DNA of 64,000 bases from assembly GCF_025685645.1 (NCBI RefSeq), contig NZ_JAGSYF010000002.1:62001-126000 (forward strand), given 5' to 3'. Of this stretch, positions 38,352 through 46,903 are shown piece by piece. Below the pieces are notes generated by a model. That model searched no databases. It was not told the origin of the DNA and saw only the letters and a program-made list of their open reading frames with translations. A program made the position numbers and the translations under genes. Position 1 is the stretch's first letter, and the number at the start of each line of letters is the position of its first letter. Source of the stretch: Edaphobacter bradus (lineage in GTDB: Bacteria; Acidobacteriota; Terriglobia; Terriglobales; Acidobacteriaceae).

Positions 38352-39127
38352 TAGTCCGTGCGGATGACATATGGCTCGGCGTCCGGCACGTGAATATTGT
38401 TCGCGATCTCCTGGGCGTGGTTGCGGTCCGGCGTCTGTGGATTGATCCGCACCCAGTGACCAGTGGGGCCGGCAAACTCAATCACCTTGGCGGTACTGTA
38501 GCGGCGCATCAGGTGGTTCTTGAGCTGGATGGCGTCCTGCTGGTGGGCAAACGCGCCGATCTGCACGCACCACCGTCCGCCCGGAGTGGATGCCGTACGC
38601 GGAGTTTGCGCCCACGCCTCCACCCGCACCTTCGCGACGCCCATGCGATAGAGACCCGTGGCCTTCGCCGCGGCCAGCGACAAGTCGATGATGCGCCCAT
38701 GCACGAACGGCCCGCGGTCCGTAATCTTCACCATCGCCGACTGGTTCGTCGTCAGATTGGTGACCCGCGCCATCGAGCCCAGCGGAAGCGTAAGGTGCGC
38801 TGCGGTCATCGCGTTCTGGTTGTAAACCTTGCCGTCGGCTCCCTTGCGGCCAGCGTACGGCGGCCCGTACCAGCTTGCGAGTCCCGTCTCCACCAGTGTC
38901 GGCTTGCCTTTAGTGTCAGGCGGCGGCGAGGGAAGCTGCTGTGCCGTGCCCGACGAAGATGAGGAAGTATCCGGACGTGTCGAAGGTCTGCCCCAGGCGT
39001 CGGAGCTGGAGTAGACCGACGGCGGAGGCGGAGGCTGATACGCCTGCTTCACCTTCTTGTGGCAGCCCGAGGCTGTCAGCGCAAGCGCCGACACCAGCGC
39101 GACGTCAACGATGCGGGCACGTTTCAC
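38351..39127 (-). CDS. rlpA: RlpA-like lipoprotein with SPOR domain
   Basis: A 258-residue septal lytic transglycosylase-like lipoprotein. The lipobox TASGC gives the lipidated Cys22; a Pro/Ser-rich linker follows; the double-psi beta-barrel (about 82-170) has ASWYGPPYAGRKGADGKVYN and the catalytic Asp in VKITDRGPFVHGRIIDLS; and a SPOR domain (about 187-256, VQIGAFAHQQDA) binds denuded septal glycan. The usual AAHKTLPLG is AAHLTLPLG here. The start is a GTG that overlaps the stop of the upstream small gene (GTGA), so translation is probably coupled. Confidence 0.92.
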   Translation of the reverse strand: MKRARIVDVALVSALALTASGCHKKVKQAYQPPPPPSVYSSSDAWGRPSTRPDTSSSSSGTAQQLPSPPPDTKGKPTLVETGLASWYGPPYAGRKGADGKVYNQNAMTAAHLTLPLGSMARVTNLTTNQSAMVKITDRGPFVHGRIIDLSLAAAKATGLYRMGVAKVRVEAWAQTPRTASTPGGRWCVQIGAFAHQQDAIQLKNHLMRRYSTAKVIEFAGPTGHWVRINPQTPDRNHAQEIANNIHVPDAEPYVIRTD

Positions 39128-39366
39128 GGCTTCGGTACATCCTTTGGTGGACGAGGAGGCGCGGACGCGCGTCGGCTGTCGATCCGCTCGGCCAGCTTGT
39201 GCAGCTCAGTCGCCGCAGCACGCAGCGCCTCAGAGCCATTACGGCGCACCTCAGGCACCACCTCATCGTTGATGTACGCGATGACGCGGCGCAGGTCCTC
39301 CTCGATGTGGCTTCCTGCCTCGTGCAGACGTTCTTCCCACGGGCGCTTTGACGACTCGTCTGGCAT
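39124..39366 (-). CDS. Small Arg/Glu-rich protein coupled to rlpA
   Basis: An 80-residue hydrophilic protein with no signal peptide. Residues 8-65 are predicted helical with heptad-like spacing (EERLHEAGSHIEEDLRRVI, ALRAAATELHKLAERID); the tail is Pro-rich. I recognise no family. A good GAGAGGTG site precedes the ATG by about 8 bases, and its stop overlaps the rlpA start codon, which supports a real gene in the same operon. Confidence 0.72.
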   Translation of the reverse strand: MPDESSKRPWEERLHEAGSHIEEDLRRVIAYINDEVVPEVRRNGSEALRAAATELHKLAERIDSRRASAPPRPPKDVPKP

Positions 39367-39715
39367 ACGCGCACCTCTCCACCATTAAATATGATGACGT
39401 GGGAAAAAGCACGGTTACCAATGCTGGCGCAATATTCCACCACGCAGTGCCGAGGTGGTAACCGCAGCAGATAGTGGTGGATCGCACGGCCTCCGCCCCA
39501 CCTCACGCGGCAAATACAACTTGCTGCACGCCTATCGCGTCCCTTATATCTGTGCATACGCTGACAGCGAAGGTAGGCAAGACCTTAGGCGAGTCGTTCT
39601 TCGGCTCCTTCATCGGCTCCTTCAACAAAGAGTTTCTCCCCGACGTTCTCACATTCGCCCATCTCAAGAAATATGAGTAATCTCTCCCTGCCTGGGTTGA
39701 TAGAGGAGGAGTGTC
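39367..39715. other. Intergenic region with an 8-base inverted repeat
   Basis: No convincing gene is seen. GGTTACCA (39413-39420) and TGGTAACC (39456-39463) are perfect inverted copies 35 bases apart, near the likely promoter of the rlpA unit. A frame at 39474-39680 (68 codons) has no start signal. GAGGAGG near the right end belongs to the next gene. Confidence 0.5.
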
Positions 39716-40648
39716 TTGAAGCGCTGGGCGATCATCTACGGAGTCCTGGTATCGGCCGCGGCCGCCCGCGCACAGAGCTACGCGCCGCTCAATTTGCCTC
39801 CGAGCCCTCTCACCATCCCTCTGGTCTCGCTCTCCTCCGATTCCACAAGCGACAGCCTCCCTGACGCTCCCAGCGCATCCGCAACCCGCCAGACCGACGT
39901 CGTCATAGCCGCACACCACTCCTTCAAGACAACCGGCAACGCCCCCGGAAACTGCAATCTTGCCCGGTCGATCCAGCTGATCCCCTACGACGTCAATCAA
40001 CCAGGCAAGGTGCCTCCCCCTTGCGCAGAGCTGATCTCCCCGTACCAGCGCTTCCTCGACACCGAGATCGTAATCCCGCTCACCTGGCAGCAGAAGGGCT
40101 ATCTCGCCATGCACCAGTTCAGCGACCCCTCGAACCTCCTCACCATCGTTGGCATCTCGGCCATCAACATCGGCGTCGACTCGCATACAGCCTACGGCCC
40201 CGGCCTTAAGGGCTGGGGCAAGCTAACCGGCGTCAGCCTTCTTCAGGATGCAACCGGCGAGTTCTTCGGGGCCTTCGCCATCCCCTCCCTCACCCATCAG
40301 GACCCGCGCTACTACCGGATGCCAAAGGCGAGCATTCCGCGCCGCCTCGGCCACGCCGTCGCGCAGACCTACGTCGCCTACAGCGACGACGGCCGCAGAA
40401 TGCCCAATTACGGCGTCATCCTCACCTATCCCATCGCCTCCGAGATCTCGAATCTCTACGTGCCCGGCATCCAGAGCGACGGTCGCTCAACCGCCAAGCG
40501 CATCCTCATCGGCTACGCCCTCGAGCCGGTCAACAACCTCGTCTCCGAGTTCGTGCCCGACGTCGCCAGGCGAGTCCACGTCCGCATCATCTTCGTGCAG
40601 AACATCCTCAACAACATCGCCGCCGCCCCCGCTGGCCCGCAACCATAA
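39716..40648 (+). CDS. Secreted protein of unknown function
   Basis: A 310-residue protein with a signal peptide (MKRWAIIYGVLVSAAAARAQ). An LPDAPSA segment near residue 50, a motif I associate with acidobacterial exported proteins, precedes the main domain. The rest has hydrophobic stretches (LLTIVGISAINIGVDS, EFFGAFAIPSLTH) and a helical end (RRVHVRIIFVQNILNNIA), which could be a small outer-membrane or periplasmic fold. The start is TTG at 39716 with GAGGAGG 5-8 bases upstream. No named family is recognised. Confidence 0.72.
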   Translation: MKRWAIIYGVLVSAAAARAQSYAPLNLPPSPLTIPLVSLSSDSTSDSLPDAPSASATRQTDVVIAAHHSFKTTGNAPGNCNLARSIQLIPYDVNQPGKVPPPCAELISPYQRFLDTEIVIPLTWQQKGYLAMHQFSDPSNLLTIVGISAINIGVDSHTAYGPGLKGWGKLTGVSLLQDATGEFFGAFAIPSLTHQDPRYYRMPKASIPRRLGHAVAQTYVAYSDDGRRMPNYGVILTYPIASEISNLYVPGIQSDGRSTAKRILIGYALEPVNNLVSEFVPDVARRVHVRIIFVQNILNNIAAAPAGPQP

Positions 40649-40962
40649 GCTTCTGAGGCTCCGGGCGCAAAATTTTGCATCCTGATTTGCAGCGCCGGTC
40701 AACCCCACATTTCCCCGTTCAATGCAGAATTTCGCCGTTCGATTGCTCAGGCTTCGGTCCCGAGGGCAGCTTGCGTAGTCTTAACGACGGACAAAAGCCA
40801 TTGCACTTCATGCAGTTAAGGGAAGCGTGATCGCGGGTCAATCAGGGCCCTTTTTCAACTTGTCGCAGCCCACCTGTCTCCAGGTCAGATGGATGCTGCG
40901 CACAAAAAAAATCTCAGTCCCGAGTGGGATTGAAGAGGACATCAGGAGACTAAAGAACGCAT
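40649..40962. other. Intergenic region upstream of the radical SAM gene
   Basis: About 310 bases without a gene. A perfect 12-base palindrome GCAAAATTTTGC lies at 40667-40678, soon after the preceding stop. AGGAG at 40944-40948 is 14 bases before the ATG, so the nearer AAAGA may be the functional site. Confidence 0.55.
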
Positions 40963-43056
40963 ATGGCAAAGGCATCGAAGTTCGCCGAAAAAGCCCTTAC
41001 CTATGGAGCAAAAGCCGCTTGGGCAGTATTTGACAGGATCAACTCGATCTCGCCCAACGAGAGCTTCACGCCGAAGTGGAGCGACAAGCCCCTCCTGAAG
41101 TCCTACCAGAAAGAGAAGCCGCCGCTAGGCTGGCCCCGTACCACCGACTCCCTTTGCCCCAAGTGCATCCCTGAGATCCGCCAGCAGATCGTCGACGGCA
41201 AGCTGCCCCACGAGATCCTGCTCAATGAGAAGGTCGGCGAGATTAAGGCTCAGATCATCGAGCGCGACGGCAAGATCCTCATGGTCAAGGACTGCCCGAT
41301 CCACGGCCACTTCGAAGACGTCATGTCCATCGACCCTCCGATGATGAAGCACCTCGAAGACGTCTTCCCCGGCCGCGACATCCGCGCCCACAACGACGAG
41401 AAGCTCCACAACCACGGAACCTCCACTGTCACCCACGGCCGTGGGTCAGTCTTGACGATCGACCTCACCAACCGCTGCAACATGATGTGCGACCCCTGCT
41501 TCATGGATGCCAACCAGGTCGGCTTCGTCCACGAGCTCACCTGGGACGAGATCAAGACCATGCTAGACAACGCGATCCAGATCAAGCCGCGTCGTCAGAT
41601 GAGCGTGCAGTTCTCCGGCGGCGAGCCCACGCTCTCGCCCTACTTCCTCGACGCCGTCGCCTACTCCCGCAAGGTCGGTTACAACTCGGTGCAGGCCGCG
41701 ACCAACGGCATCGAGTTCGCGAAGTCCAAGGAGTTCGCCAAGGCCGCCGCTGAGGCCGGTCTCCGCTACGCCTACCTGCAGTTCGACGGCATCGGCAACG
41801 CCGCCAACTCGCACCGTAAGGTCGGCAACGCGTTCGACGTGAAGCTCCAGGCCATCCACAACCTGCACGAGGCCGGCGTCGACATCGTCCCCGTGACGAC
41901 CATCGTCAACGGCATCAACAACGAGCAGGTCGGCCGCATCATCGAGTTCGCGCTCGACAACCCCAAGAAGATCAACTTCCTCTCCTTCCAGCCGGTCTCG
42001 TTTACTGGCCGCGACGAAGAGGTCTCGGACGAGCGCCGCGCCGCACAGCGCTACACGCTGTCGCATCTCGCGCACGACATCCGCAACCAGACCGGCCTCG
42101 GCGAGAGCACCCGCGACTGGTTCCCCATCTCCTTCATGTCCACCTTCTCCGACTGGGCCGACCTGGTCCACGGGCCGGAGCATGACTGGGGCCAGCTCTC
42201 CTGCGGCTGCCACCCGAACTGCGGCATCGGCATGGCGCTGATGATCGACAAGGAGACCAAGGAAGCCGTTCCGGTCACCGCGTTCCTCGACGCCACGCAG
42301 CTCGCCAAGGACGTCGCCCGCATCAACGACGCCGCCCGCGGCAAGTTCCTTTCCATCCTCGGAGTCTCGCTTGCGCTGCTACGCAACTACGACCCCAGCA
42401 AGGCCCCCACGCACTTCCGCATCATGGACCTGCTGCAGAAGTTCGATAAGTGCTTCGGAGCCACCGGCCGCAACTACGGCAAGGTGACCGGCGACCGCAC
42501 CATGGCCGACATCGAGAAGCGCCGCGCCGACCGCTGGAACTTCCTCTTCATCGCCGGAATGTGGTTCCAGGACCTCTTCAACTACGACTTCCGCCGCACC
42601 GAGCAGTGCATCATCCCCTACGCCACCCAGGAAGGCGAGATCTCCTTCTGCGCCTACAACACCGGCGTGGGCTGGAGGAACATCATCGAGAAGATGCACA
42701 TGACTGCCACCCTCACCAAGTGGTACGAGGAGCACGGCCGCCACGAGATCTTCGCCGGCGGCAAGAAGGTGGGCATTGAGAAGCAGGAGAAGTACGACCT
42801 GGTGCTCAACGAGGCCCACGTCAACGCCGCTGCCAACGACACCTTCGACAAGTCCGGCATCGCCAAGAACGCCCGCGAGGAGAAGATCCGCGCCCGCGAC
42901 GCGAAGATCAAGCAGGACGCCGAAAACGCCCGCATGGCCAAGCTCTACCGCAAGGAGATCCTAAAGGAGCAGGAGCAGCCCGGCTTCATCTCCCTCGGCG
43001 AGATCAAGGCAGCGGCTCCGGTCAAGACGGAAGAAGAAACCGTCGCTGGCGACTAA
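40963..43056 (+). CDS. Radical SAM enzyme related to tetraether/membrane-spanning lipid synthases
   Basis: A 697-residue radical SAM protein. The layout follows the archaeal Tes (GDGT/MAS synthase) family: an N-terminal CPKC (Cys65, Cys68) with DGKILMVKDCPIHGHFED (Cys111), then LTIDLTNRCNMMCDPCF with the SAM-cluster cysteines 172, 176 and 179, the SGGEPTLSP glycine motif, and cysteine-rich auxiliary sites (LSCGCHPNCGIG at 414-420; EQCIIPYA and SFCAYN near 545-565). The CPYNCGLCP segment of archaeal Tes before the SAM motif is absent. Bacterial homologues are linked to membrane-spanning lipids such as the iso-diabolic acid of Acidobacteria, so coupling of fatty-acyl tails is the best guess. 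The Lys/Glu-rich C-terminus is not conserved. It is monocistronic with its own terminator. Confidence 0.8.
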   Translation: MAKASKFAEKALTYGAKAAWAVFDRINSISPNESFTPKWSDKPLLKSYQKEKPPLGWPRTTDSLCPKCIPEIRQQIVDGKLPHEILLNEKVGEIKAQIIERDGKILMVKDCPIHGHFEDVMSIDPPMMKHLEDVFPGRDIRAHNDEKLHNHGTSTVTHGRGSVLTIDLTNRCNMMCDPCFMDANQVGFVHELTWDEIKTMLDNAIQIKPRRQMSVQFSGGEPTLSPYFLDAVAYSRKVGYNSVQAATNGIEFAKSKEFAKAAAEAGLRYAYLQFDGIGNAANSHRKVGNAFDVKLQAIHNLHEAGVDIVPVTTIVNGINNEQVGRIIEFALDNPKKINFLSFQPVSFTGRDEEVSDERRAAQRYTLSHLAHDIRNQTGLGESTRDWFPISFMSTFSDWADLVHGPEHDWGQLSCGCHPNCGIGMALMIDKETKEAVPVTAFLDATQLAKDVARINDAARGKFLSILGVSLALLRNYDPSKAPTHFRIMDLLQKFDKCFGATGRNYGKVTGDRTMADIEKRRADRWNFLFIAGMWFQDLFNYDFRRTEQCIIPYATQEGEISFCAYNTGVGWRNIIEKMHMTATLTKWYEEHGRHEIFAGGKKVGIEKQEKYDLVLNEAHVNAAANDTFDKSGIAKNAREEKIRARDAKIKQDAENARMAKLYRKEILKEQEQPGFISLGEIKAAAPVKTEEETVAGD

Positions 43057-43079
43057 CCCCCTCAAGCCGCATCAACGAC

Positions 43080-43112
43080 AAAGGCCGCCAGCAATGGCGG
43101 CCTTTCTTATTG
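43080..43112 (+). terminator. Rho-independent terminator of the radical SAM gene
   Basis: An 11-base perfect stem AAAGGCCGCCA/TGGCGGCCTTT with a GCAA tetraloop, then CTTATT, 24 bases after the stop codon. Confidence 0.85.
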
Positions 43113-43199
43113 CTCTAACGTGAATATTCTTGAGACACTTCGTCAAAACACGCACAGGTCTTTCTACCAGTTCCGCATATTTTTTTCAGGAGATCAGAT

Positions 43200-43805
43200 A
43201 TGCCGCCTGTCTTGTCTTGGCCCAGTCAACGTCCCTTCCTTCAACGTGCTCTTCTCCTATTCGTTGCCCTTCCACTTATCTCTGCAGCCGTCCGCGCACA
43301 GTCCTATGAACACTCGCCCATCTATCAAAAAATCGCAGCACCTCCAGCAGGGGCTATCGATCGCTGGCACCCGACCGCAAATGATGTCACTGTCAACATC
43401 ACGATGACAAACGTTGGCAGCATCTGGAACGAAGCAATGCATGTCGACGGATCGAACGGTCAGGAGATCATTCATCTCATCATTGAGGAAACCAAAAACA
43501 ACATCGCGTTCGCCTACGATCTTCTCGTTCAACCTATCGAGGGCTCTCAGCAGGTACGCTGCACGTTTAAGCCGCAGGCTCCAGACACATTTCCACAATC
43601 CATGAAGTTTCCCCACATGCCAATCTCCGATTCGCTAGAACCAGTAGTCATCGACAATGGAGGCACAATCGCGATCAGCATGATTCCCGATCCCGACAAG
43701 AAACAAAAGCTGGTCCAATACCTCCAGATGCAACTAAGAAAACCAGGAACAAGTGACGCCGCTAAGACTCATATAAGCGCGTCCACGCTGCAATCCCGTC
43801 GCTGA
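43200..43805 (+). CDS. Secreted protein of unknown function
   Basis: A 201-residue protein with an N-terminal signal segment (FLQRALLLFVALPLISAAVRAQ). The mature part is likely beta-rich (VTVNITMTNVGSIWN, IAFAYDLLVQPIEGSQQVRCTF) with one Cys. No family is recognised. GGAG 7 bases before the ATG supports the start. It lies behind the radical SAM terminator and so is transcribed separately. Confidence 0.68.
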   Translation: MPPVLSWPSQRPFLQRALLLFVALPLISAAVRAQSYEHSPIYQKIAAPPAGAIDRWHPTANDVTVNITMTNVGSIWNEAMHVDGSNGQEIIHLIIEETKNNIAFAYDLLVQPIEGSQQVRCTFKPQAPDTFPQSMKFPHMPISDSLEPVVIDNGGTIAISMIPDPDKKQKLVQYLQMQLRKPGTSDAAKTHISASTLQSRR

Positions 43806-43976
43806 ATTGCTGTGTTGGAATCGCCCCCATAAACACGATTCCTCACAACGCCCGCGCCTCGAACACATTCGTTCCAGAGCTTGTCAAGACCCCTTAACCA
43901 CGGAAAACCTTTCAATCGACACAAAACAAAGGGAAAATAAATCGCCGAAGTATGGCAAAGCAGTTTCACCCGACTT

Positions 43977-43984
43977 GCTAAAAT
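43977..43984 (+). promoter_or_regulatory. Extended -10 promoter element
   Basis: TGCTAAAAT matches the TGn extended -10 pattern. No -35 box is seen at the proper distance. Transcription would begin near 43991, just before a strong hairpin. Confidence 0.4.
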
Positions 43985-43999
43985 AAGACTATGCAGAAG

Positions 44000-44030
44000 A
44001 GAAAGCCCCGGCCGCTCCGGGGCTTTCTTT
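44000..44030 (+). terminator. Terminator-like hairpin, possible end of a very short RNA
   Basis: AGAAAGCCCCGG and CCGGGGCTTTCT pair across a five-base CCGCT loop and are followed by TTTG. It lies 195 bases beyond the nearest upstream plus-strand gene, so it may end that transcript or a short RNA starting near 43991. An ATG at 43991 opens a 17-codon frame through it. Confidence 0.6.
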
Positions 44031-44266
44031 GTGCAAAACTTTAGTGTTTAGAATACTTTGCGCGCCAGCATTATCGATTTACTGGACTCTTCGGGGTTTG
44101 GCATCAAACCTGCGCGCGAAGTCCAAACCTAAGGTCTCTGTTTGGAAGACTTTGCGCAAAAAGATGGGGGAGGGGGTACAGGGCGAATGGAAATACGAAC
44201 CGGAGAACGCAGTGTCCTGGCGGATTTAGGACGGCAACCGAAGAAACAGGGCCATTTGGAACTAAG

Positions 44267-44785
44267 CTACGTTTTTCTTACCTTCTCCAAACGCCTCTTC
44301 GCCTCCCGAGCCCGGCACTTCATCGCTAGCGTCCCCTCCCGCAACGACCGCTCAATCATCTCCTCCGCAATCTCACGCAGCGAGGCCTCCTGCCCAGCGA
44401 GCAGACCCATCCCCTCCACCGCCGAGCAGCGCGCCACGTTACTCTCCTCCTCAAACAGCAGTTCCATCAGCCGAGCCGCTCGCAATCTCTGCTCGCGTGT
44501 ATGCGCCACTCGCGCAACCACCAGCCCCAGATGCCACCGCGTCCGCGACTCCTCCACCGAAATCTCCGCCAGCAAACCGGCTAACTCGTCCGCATACCGC
44601 TCCAACGGAGCTGCATCCTGTTCCGTAATTCTCCGAGCCACGTCGGCAGCCCGCTTGCGAGTCTCCGACTCATCCCCGAACATCGCTTCCACCAGTGCCT
44701 TCACCGCTCGCCGGTCCCCTTCGATCTCACGCGCAGTCTGCCGCGCCCGCTCCAGACCCCACGTGCCTTCACCGAGCGAGCGCAT
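44267..44785 (-). CDS. Helical repeat (HEAT-like) protein of unknown function
   Basis: A 172-residue cytoplasmic protein made of amphipathic helices rich in Arg, Glu and Ala (AVKALVEAMFGDESETRKRA, RAARLMELLFEEESNVARCS, RSLREGTLAMKCRAREAKRR). The spacing suggests four or five HEAT-like repeats, as in helical scaffold proteins. No catalytic motif is seen. It starts 6 bases after the RidA stop codon, so the two are probably cotranscribed; the nearest good ribosome binding site (AAGGA) is about 10 bases before the ATG. Confidence 0.7.
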   Translation of the reverse strand: MRSLGEGTWGLERARQTAREIEGDRRAVKALVEAMFGDESETRKRAADVARRITEQDAAPLERYADELAGLLAEISVEESRTRWHLGLVVARVAHTREQRLRAARLMELLFEEESNVARCSAVEGMGLLAGQEASLREIAEEMIERSLREGTLAMKCRAREAKRRLEKVRKT

Positions 44786-44791
44786 CTCCCG

Positions 44792-45163
44792 CTAATCCTT
44801 GACAGCGATCCCCTGCACCTCAAACCGAGCCCCGAACAGCAGCGTCCCCGAGCCCAGAAACGCCCGCGTAGGAAGCTGTCCGCTGAAGTACGTGCGATAA
44901 ACCGCATTGAAGCGCTCCCAATGCGACACATCGCTCGCGAAAACCTGCACCGAAACAAGCTGATCGAGTGTCATGCCCGCCAGCGCAAGCACTCGCTGCA
45001 GGTCCTGCATCACCAGGCGCGCCTCTTCTTCAACCGTATCGGGAACCTTGGTCGTGCCCGGAATCAGGCCAATCCGCCCCGAGAGATACAGCGTCCTGCC
45101 TTCCACAAGAACGGCATCCGCAAACGGACTGGAGGGATCACTGGAAAAGTATTCACGGCTCAT
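44792..45163 (-). CDS. RidA/YjgF family protein
   Basis: A 123-residue RidA-superfamily protein. It has FADAVLVEGRTLYLSGRIGLIPGT at the start, the MQDLQRVLALAGMTLDQLVSVQVF helix-strand unit, and PTRAFLGSGTLLFGARFEVQ in the last third, where the Arg of PTR aligns with the active-site Arg of RidA. RidA deaminates reactive enamines and imines; this divergent sequence may belong to another Rid subfamily. The ATG at 45163 gives the normal length. Confidence 0.85.
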   Translation of the reverse strand: MSREYFSSDPSSPFADAVLVEGRTLYLSGRIGLIPGTTKVPDTVEEEARLVMQDLQRVLALAGMTLDQLVSVQVFASDVSHWERFNAVYRTYFSGQLPTRAFLGSGTLLFGARFEVQGIAVKD

Positions 45164-45249
45164 TCGCACACTCCAATAGAAAGCAATCTGGCAAGTGCAG
45201 TCTATTAGAGCATCCCGTCGCAAAGAGCAATCCCGTCGCAATGTCCGAC

Positions 45250-45276
45250 GCAAAAAGGGCTCCGTTCGCGGAGCCC
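45250..45276 (-). terminator. Terminator of the DUF882 peptidase gene
   Basis: On the minus strand an 8-base stem GGGCTCCG/CGGAGCCC encloses a tetraloop (TTCG on the plus strand, CGAA on the minus) and is followed by TTTTT. It lies 25 bases after the stop of the upstream gene. Confidence 0.85.
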
Positions 45277-45301
45277 TGCCACCCTCTACCTGAGAAACTT
45301 A

Positions 45302-45958
45302 CTAGCCCGACGTTGAATGATCCGAGTGCCGCCTGTGCGCACGTGCCACAAGGTGAGTCGACGCCCGCCGCCGCGACACCCGCCCATAGCTCCACTCCCG
45401 CACCGGGCCGACATCCACATGCACAAACTGATTCACCGGATAGTACCCCACGCCGCCATCATGCAGGCTCAGCGCCGCATCGCGCAGCCTCGCCGTCGGC
45501 ACGCCGGGCACGCGAATGTCGATCGCCTTGGCCTCCATGTGCTGGCTATGCTCCGCCACGCCTGAGTTCGCCGACTGCGACCGCAGAAGATCATTGCTCC
45601 ACGGCGTGCGGTAGCCGCAGACGACGTCGATCACGCCATTGGGTCGCCGCAGCTTCGCCATCAGGTCATGCAGCACGTCGAACTCCCTGGGGTCGTAGTT
45701 GCTGACCGTCTGGGTCCGGTGGTCGCGCAGAAAGTAGTCCAGCTTCTCCATCGCCTCCGGCAGATAGGCAGCGCCCACGCGGTATACGATGTCGATGTCT
45801 TCCCCCGTATGCAGGTGGTGCAGCCGCAAACGGTACTGCTCGCCGCCGCTCGAGACCGCTGGCGTCGGGTCCTCGGCTCTGGAAGACGCGCTCAATGCAA
45901 AGACTGCCAGCGCAGCCGCCGCGACGCCCCCAAAAACCTTCCCCCTCCAACGATTCAT
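45302..45958 (-). CDS. Exported DUF882/M15-like (YcbK-type) peptidase
   Basis: A 218-residue exported protein with signal peptide GGVAAAALAVFALSASSRA. The DUF882 domain covers about 40-190: LRLHHLHTGEDIDIVYR, VVCGYRTPWSND, the zinc motif EHSQHMEAKAIDIR (His and Asp ligands) and HVDVGPVREW (third His). Relatives act as peptidoglycan L,D-carboxypeptidases or endopeptidases. The ATG at 45958 follows GGGGTG. The basic tail after 190 is not conserved. Confidence 0.88.
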   Translation of the reverse strand: MNRWRGKVFGGVAAAALAVFALSASSRAEDPTPAVSSGGEQYRLRLHHLHTGEDIDIVYRVGAAYLPEAMEKLDYFLRDHRTQTVSNYDPREFDVLHDLMAKLRRPNGVIDVVCGYRTPWSNDLLRSQSANSGVAEHSQHMEAKAIDIRVPGVPTARLRDAALSLHDGGVGYYPVNQFVHVDVGPVREWSYGRVSRRRASTHLVARAHRRHSDHSTSG

Positions 45959-46172
45959 TCAGACACCCCTAACCATGGCTTCGAAAATAGACCATTGCAA
46001 TTGCGCTTCGGCTTCAGTCATTCACTATCGTCATTTTAAATGAGCCTAAGTCCTGTCTCGCCGAACAAAAATATAACGTTCGTGTCATGCCATTTCCGCT
46101 GAAAACAAAGGGCATCCGGCCACTTTCAACGATTCATCCGAACATCAACCCCACGCCTATAAACTAGAAGAC

Positions 46173-46832
46173 ATGACGCTCGACCCCATCCAGATACGCG
46201 TTCTCGGCTCCCTAATTGAAAAAGAGATCGTCACCCCGGAGAGTTACCCGCTCTCGCTGAACGCGCTCGTCAACGCGTGCAACCAAAGATCCAGCCGCGA
46301 CCCCGTCCTCGAGCTGACCGAGGACGAAGTCCGTCAGGCCCTCCACACCCTCGAAGACCTCGCCCTCACATCCACCGTCCACGACTCCCGCGTCCCCAAG
46401 TACGAGCACCGCGTCCGCACCGTGCTCAACCTCCGCCGCGACGAGACTGCCGTCCTCTGCCTGCTGATGCTTCGTGGCCCCCAGACCCCCGGCGAGCTTC
46501 GCAGCCGCTCCGAGCGTCTCTACGCCTTCGACGACATTGCCGCCGTGCAGGCCACCCTCGACCGCCTCGCCGCCCGTGACGCATCCACCGACTCCACCGG
46601 CCCTCTCACAGCAATCCTGCCCCGTCAGCCCGGCTCCCGCGAGGCCCGCTACACCCACCTGCTCGGCCCCATACCCGACGTCACCGAGTCCGCCCGGCCC
46701 TACGGAACGACGGCCACCTCGCAGGAGACGACAGCCCAGCGGCTTGCCCACCTCGAGTCCGAGCTAGCGAACCTCGCCTCCACCGTGGCAGCTCTCAAGC
46801 TTCGCCTCGACACCCTCGCCCCGACCTCATAA
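46173..46832 (+). CDS. YceH/UPF0502 (DUF480) family protein
   Basis: A 219-residue cytoplasmic protein made of two winged-helix-like halves. Family motifs are RVLGSLIEKEIVTPESYPLS, NALVNACNQRSSRDPV and VLCLLMLRGPQTPGELR, then a C-terminal coiled coil (RLAHLESELANLASTVAAL). Function is unknown; the fold suggests nucleic acid binding. TATAAA lies 10 bases before the ATG with no clear -35. The gene stands alone. Confidence 0.93.
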   Translation: MTLDPIQIRVLGSLIEKEIVTPESYPLSLNALVNACNQRSSRDPVLELTEDEVRQALHTLEDLALTSTVHDSRVPKYEHRVRTVLNLRRDETAVLCLLMLRGPQTPGELRSRSERLYAFDDIAAVQATLDRLAARDASTDSTGPLTAILPRQPGSREARYTHLLGPIPDVTESARPYGTTATSQETTAQRLAHLESELANLASTVAALKLRLDTLAPTS

Positions 46833-46903
46833 CCTCAATTCTTCTTCTACTCTCAGGCTCCTGCTCTGTGAGATGATCGAAACCCACATTAGCTGACTGT
46901 TCT

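Larger units (their letters stand above)
43806..44266. other. Intergenic region with a hairpin behind an extended -10 element
   Basis: About 460 bases between convergent genes. It contains an extended -10 element (TGCTAAAAT, 43977-43984) directly upstream of a terminator-like hairpin, listed separately. The right part (44030-44266) shows no gene and no clear signal. Confidence 0.55.
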
